Both the position numbers and the translations under genes were made by a program. A stretch of 64,000 bases of DNA from an uncultured Acidobacteriaceae bacterium. Its GTDB lineage: Bacteria > Acidobacteriota > Terriglobia > Terriglobales > Acidobacteriaceae. The stretch is taken from the NCBI GenBank assembly GCA_903828675.1, contig CAIKND010000199.1, forward strand, positions 1-64,000, in the 5' to 3' direction. This document shows, piece after piece, positions 61,454 to 64,000 of the stretch. Position 1 is the first letter of the stretch. Each line of letters begins with the position of its first letter. The notes under the pieces were generated by a model, which ran no database searches, was not told the DNA's origin, and saw nothing but the letters and a program-made list of their open reading frames with translations.

Positions 61454-64000
61454 ATGACACGCGAAATGATGCACCGGCTTGCGTTCAGTTTGGTTTTGGG
61501 AGCGGCGTTGCTGCCCTCGTCGACAAATGCTTCCACAGTCACGGGACCCGTGGAATTGCGCGTGGATGGCCTGAAGACGCCGCTGGGAATTGACGATCCG
61601 GCACCCCGATTTTCATGGCAGTTGCAGGATCCAGCACGTGGAGCGAAGCAGAGCGCCTACGAGTTGCAGGTAGCGAGCAGCGCAGAACTGCTGAAGAGCG
61701 GGAAAGCAGATGTGTGGGACAGCGGCCGCATCGAGTCTGGCGACTCGCTGAATGTGCGCTATGCCGGACCCGCTGTTGCGCCGAGCACCCGTTACTTCTG
61801 GCGCGTAAAGGTATGGAACGCCGCAGGCAATCCCTATGGGGATGGTGAAGCCGGATGGTGGGAGACGGGCCTGCTAACGCAGGACGCCTGGCGCGCGCAG
61901 TGGATCGGCTACGAGACACCGGAAGAGGCCACGGTGCGTCAAGCTCCGGCGGTCTGGATTGTGAGTCCGGACGCGAACCTGATGGCGACGGAAAAGAGTA
62001 TTGAGCAGCGTATTGCCTATCGCGCGACGATCACGCTGGCCAAGCCGGCTCGTTATGCGGTGCTCTATGCCACGGCCCAGGACACGGTGTCAGCCTGGAT
62101 TGACGGCGCGCCGGTGCTGACCGCCTCGAAGCTGCCCGCCTGGAAGCAGATGCCGTGGAAGAAATATGCCAGCGCGGTTGTGACCAAGGAACTGGCACCC
62201 GGCGCAAACACGATCGCGATTGAAGGTCTGCACTACGTGGTGAACCCGAACGGCATGGCCACCGATGACGCGCCTCCGATGAATGCGACGCTGGTGGTGG
62301 AGTACGCGGACGGCACCTGGGCCAGCTTTGCGAGCGGGCCGGAATGGAAGTCCGCCGTCCATCCCGCGACGGGCTGGCAGAAGCAGAGCTTTAACGATGC
62401 GGCATGGAAGTCAGCCGTGGTTTACAAGCAGACTCTGGGGCCCAACGTCGATCCGCTCGGCCACCCCTGGACGGCAGAATCGGTAAAGTCCCTGCAGCAC
62501 ATGTTTGAAGTGAAGGCGCCGGTCAAGTCAGCGCGGCTGTATGCAACGGCGCTAGGTGCTTACCAGATGTATTTGAACAGCAAGCGCGTGGGCGACGACG
62601 TAATGGCGCCGGGCTGGAGCGACTATCGCCAGAAGGTGAAGTACCAGACCTACGATGTAACGGCGCAAGTTGTCAGCGGCAAGAATTCGATCGCCGCGCT
62701 TCTGGCTCCGGGCTGGTACGAGACGCCTCTCGAGTGGTTCCAGCAGCCCAACAATTACGGAGACGCGCCGCCCGCGTTGCGTGCGCAGTTGCGCATTGAG
62801 CACACGGACGGCAGCGTGGAATGGGTATCGACGGACGCAAATTGGACTTCAGATACCTCAGACATTCTGCACTCTGAGATCTACGATGGAGAAACTCAGG
62901 ACGCCCGTTTCTGGCTTGCCCGCTTGAAAAAAATCAATTTGGCCAAGACTGCCATAAAGCTGGCCACGGTAATCCAGCCCGCGCCCATCTCGATCGAGGC
63001 TCAGGACTTCGCTTCGATTCGCATGGAGCGTACGGTTGTGGCCAAGACACTCACCGAGCCCAAGCCCGGCGTGTATATCTACGACTTCGGGCAGAACCTT
63101 TCGGCTGTGGAGAAGGTACGCATTCATGGACCGTCGGGCACTGACGTGCGCTTGCGATTTGCCGAAATTCTGAACGCCGATGGAACGCTCTACACCGATA
63201 ATCTGCGCACCGCCAAGGCGACCGACCACTTCATTCTCGGCGGCTCGGGCAACGGCGCGACGAATATGGAAGAGTTCATACCCAAGTTCACCTTCCACGG
63301 CTTCCGCTACGCTGAGCTCACCGGCCTGCCCACCGCGCCCGGCAAGGATGCGGTAACCGCTCTTGTCATCCATACAGACGCACCTTTTACCGTGAAGCTC
63401 TCCACCGGCAGCGAGATGGTGAACAAGCTGTGGAGCAACATTCTGTGGGGTCAGCGCTCGAACTTTGTCGGCATCCCCACGGACTGCCCGCAGCGCGATG
63501 AGCGCCTGGGCTGGACCGCCGATGCGCAGGTCTTCTGGCGTGCAGCCTCTTACAACATGGACCTTGCCGCATTCTCGCGCAAGTTTGCTCAGGACCTGCG
63601 CGGCAGCCAGGACGGCACTCCCTACTACGGGATCTTTACGCCGGGTACCGTAAAGGCCTCCTCGGGTTCAGGGGCGGGTTGGAGCGACGCCGGCGTGGTG
63701 ATTCCGTGGACCTCGTGGCTGCAAACTGGTGACACCGCCATGATCGAGCAGAACTGGGCCGCGATGGAGAAGTATCTGGATGCCATCAACGCGGCGAATC
63801 CCGATGGACTGTGGAAGAACGAGTCTGGCACGCCTTTCGGCGATTGGCTCTCCCCCGAGGGAAAGACGGATTACACCCTGATCGCCAGCGCCTATTGGGC
63901 CTACGATGCAACTCTCATGCGGCAGATGGCGCACGCAACCGGACGCACCCAAGACGAGGAAAAGTATGCGCGGCTGTTTGAGAAGATTCGCGCCGCCTTC
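61454..64000 (+). CDS. Secreted GH78 alpha-L-rhamnosidase (cut by window end)
   Basis: At least 849 residues, open at the window end. The N-terminus is a signal peptide (FSLVLGAALLPSSTNAS). A fibronectin-like domain (PLGIDDPAPRFSWQL), two beta-sandwich domains (about 150-300 and 320-470) and the start of the (alpha/alpha)6 catalytic barrel follow. The catalytic acid region is visible as IPTDCPQRDERLGWTADAQVF, characteristic of GH78, and GTPFGDWLSPEG lies further on. It would remove terminal L-rhamnose from pectin (rhamnogalacturonan) or flavonoid glycosides outside the cell. The ATG at 61454 is the first of two close in-frame ATGs; no strong ribosome site beyond GAGCGAAGAG is seen. Confidence 0.93.
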   Translation, partial: MTREMMHRLAFSLVLGAALLPSSTNASTVTGPVELRVDGLKTPLGIDDPAPRFSWQLQDPARGAKQSAYELQVASSAELLKSGKADVWDSGRIESGDSLNVRYAGPAVAPSTRYFWRVKVWNAAGNPYGDGEAGWWETGLLTQDAWRAQWIGYETPEEATVRQAPAVWIVSPDANLMATEKSIEQRIAYRATITLAKPARYAVLYATAQDTVSAWIDGAPVLTASKLPAWKQMPWKKYASAVVTKELAPGANTIAIEGLHYVVNPNGMATDDAPPMNATLVVEYADGTWASFASGPEWKSAVHPATGWQKQSFNDAAWKSAVVYKQTLGPNVDPLGHPWTAESVKSLQHMFEVKAPVKSARLYATALGAYQMYLNSKRVGDDVMAPGWSDYRQKVKYQTYDVTAQVVSGKNSIAALLAPGWYETPLEWFQQPNNYGDAPPALRAQLRIEHTDGSVEWVSTDANWTSDTSDILHSEIYDGETQDARFWLARLKKINLAKTAIKLATVIQPAPISIEAQDFASIRMERTVVAKTLTEPKPGVYIYDFGQNLSAVEKVRIHGPSGTDVRLRFAEILNADGTLYTDNLRTAKATDHFILGGSGNGATNMEEFIPKFTFHGFRYAELTGLPTAPGKDAVTALVIHTDAPFTVKLSTGSEMVNKLWSNILWGQRSNFVGIPTDCPQRDERLGWTADAQVFWRAASYNMDLAAFSRKFAQDLRGSQDGTPYYGIFTPGTVKASSGSGAGWSDAGVVIPWTSWLQTGDTAMIEQNWAAMEKYLDAINAANPDGLWKNESGTPFGDWLSPEGKTDYTLIASAYWAYDATLMRQMAHATGRTQDEEKYARLFEKIRAAF

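Overview
The window is a GC-rich chromosomal segment, most probably from an Acidobacteriota of the class Terriglobia (Acidobacteriaceae-like). This rests on gene content and style only: tandem secreted heparinase II/III-like lyases, a GH78 rhamnosidase, PASTA-less Ser/Thr kinases, bactofilin, CcmF/CcmH cytochrome c maturation genes next to a NapH-like ferredoxin, a succinate dehydrogenase in C-A-B order, and compact hairpin repeats between genes. No rRNA or tRNA gene is present to settle it.

Layout. 0.1-7.7 kb: sugar isomerase-like protein, STAS protein, two tandem polysaccharide lyase paralogues and an alpha/beta hydrolase that has lost its nucleophile. 7.7-20.3 kb: housekeeping and regulation (rapZ, PAS-GGDEF-EAL protein, long hpf, fabH, SRP RNA, bactofilin, rimO, nagA-like deacetylase, Ser/Thr kinase). 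20.5-23.6 kb: a tight yacG-pgpA-NHL protein-cinA operon. 23.9-25.4 kb: a lower-GC island with a SatD-like protein and a DUF3307 membrane protein behind a TGTAC-rich promoter. 25.5-33.5 kb: catalase-like peroxidase, Tat-exported DUF362 protein, FecR-like protein, ruvC, DUF2062, a 2TM protein and an S1/P1 nuclease. 33.7-38 kb: a giant hybrid histidine kinase followed by a stand-alone receiver and an HPt protein. 38.1-42.8 kb: cytochrome/sorbosone dehydrogenase fusion, xseA, glmM. 43-48.8 kb: NapH-like ferredoxin and the ccmF-ccmH-ccmI-like cluster. 48.9-52 kb: FMN-binding protein, HAD phosphatase, ABC-F ATPase. 52.3-54.4 kb: defence/addiction island with a toxin-antitoxin-SecB-like chaperone tricistron and, directly after it, a second toxin-antitoxin pair fused by an apparent one-base frameshift. 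54.4-61 kb: DinB-like secreted protein, diguanylate cyclase, sdhCAB and rdgB. 61.5 kb to the end: a GH78 alpha-L-rhamnosidase cut by the window edge.

Themes. The window couples plant-polymer degradation (lyases, rhamnosidase, sugar isomerase, sugar dehydrogenase) to an aerobic cytochrome-rich respiratory chain. Three imperfect GTGA-N6-TCAC palindromes sit 57-101 bp upstream of the NapH-like gene, ccmF and sdhC and suggest shared control by a CRP/FNR-family regulator. A family of six intergenic hairpins with conserved outer arms and covarying inner stems is scattered between 39.8 and 61.4 kb. The two islands with the most novelty are the SatD-DUF3307 pair, which may be a nucleotide-signal synthase/regulator with a membrane partner, and the double toxin-antitoxin locus with its chaperone.
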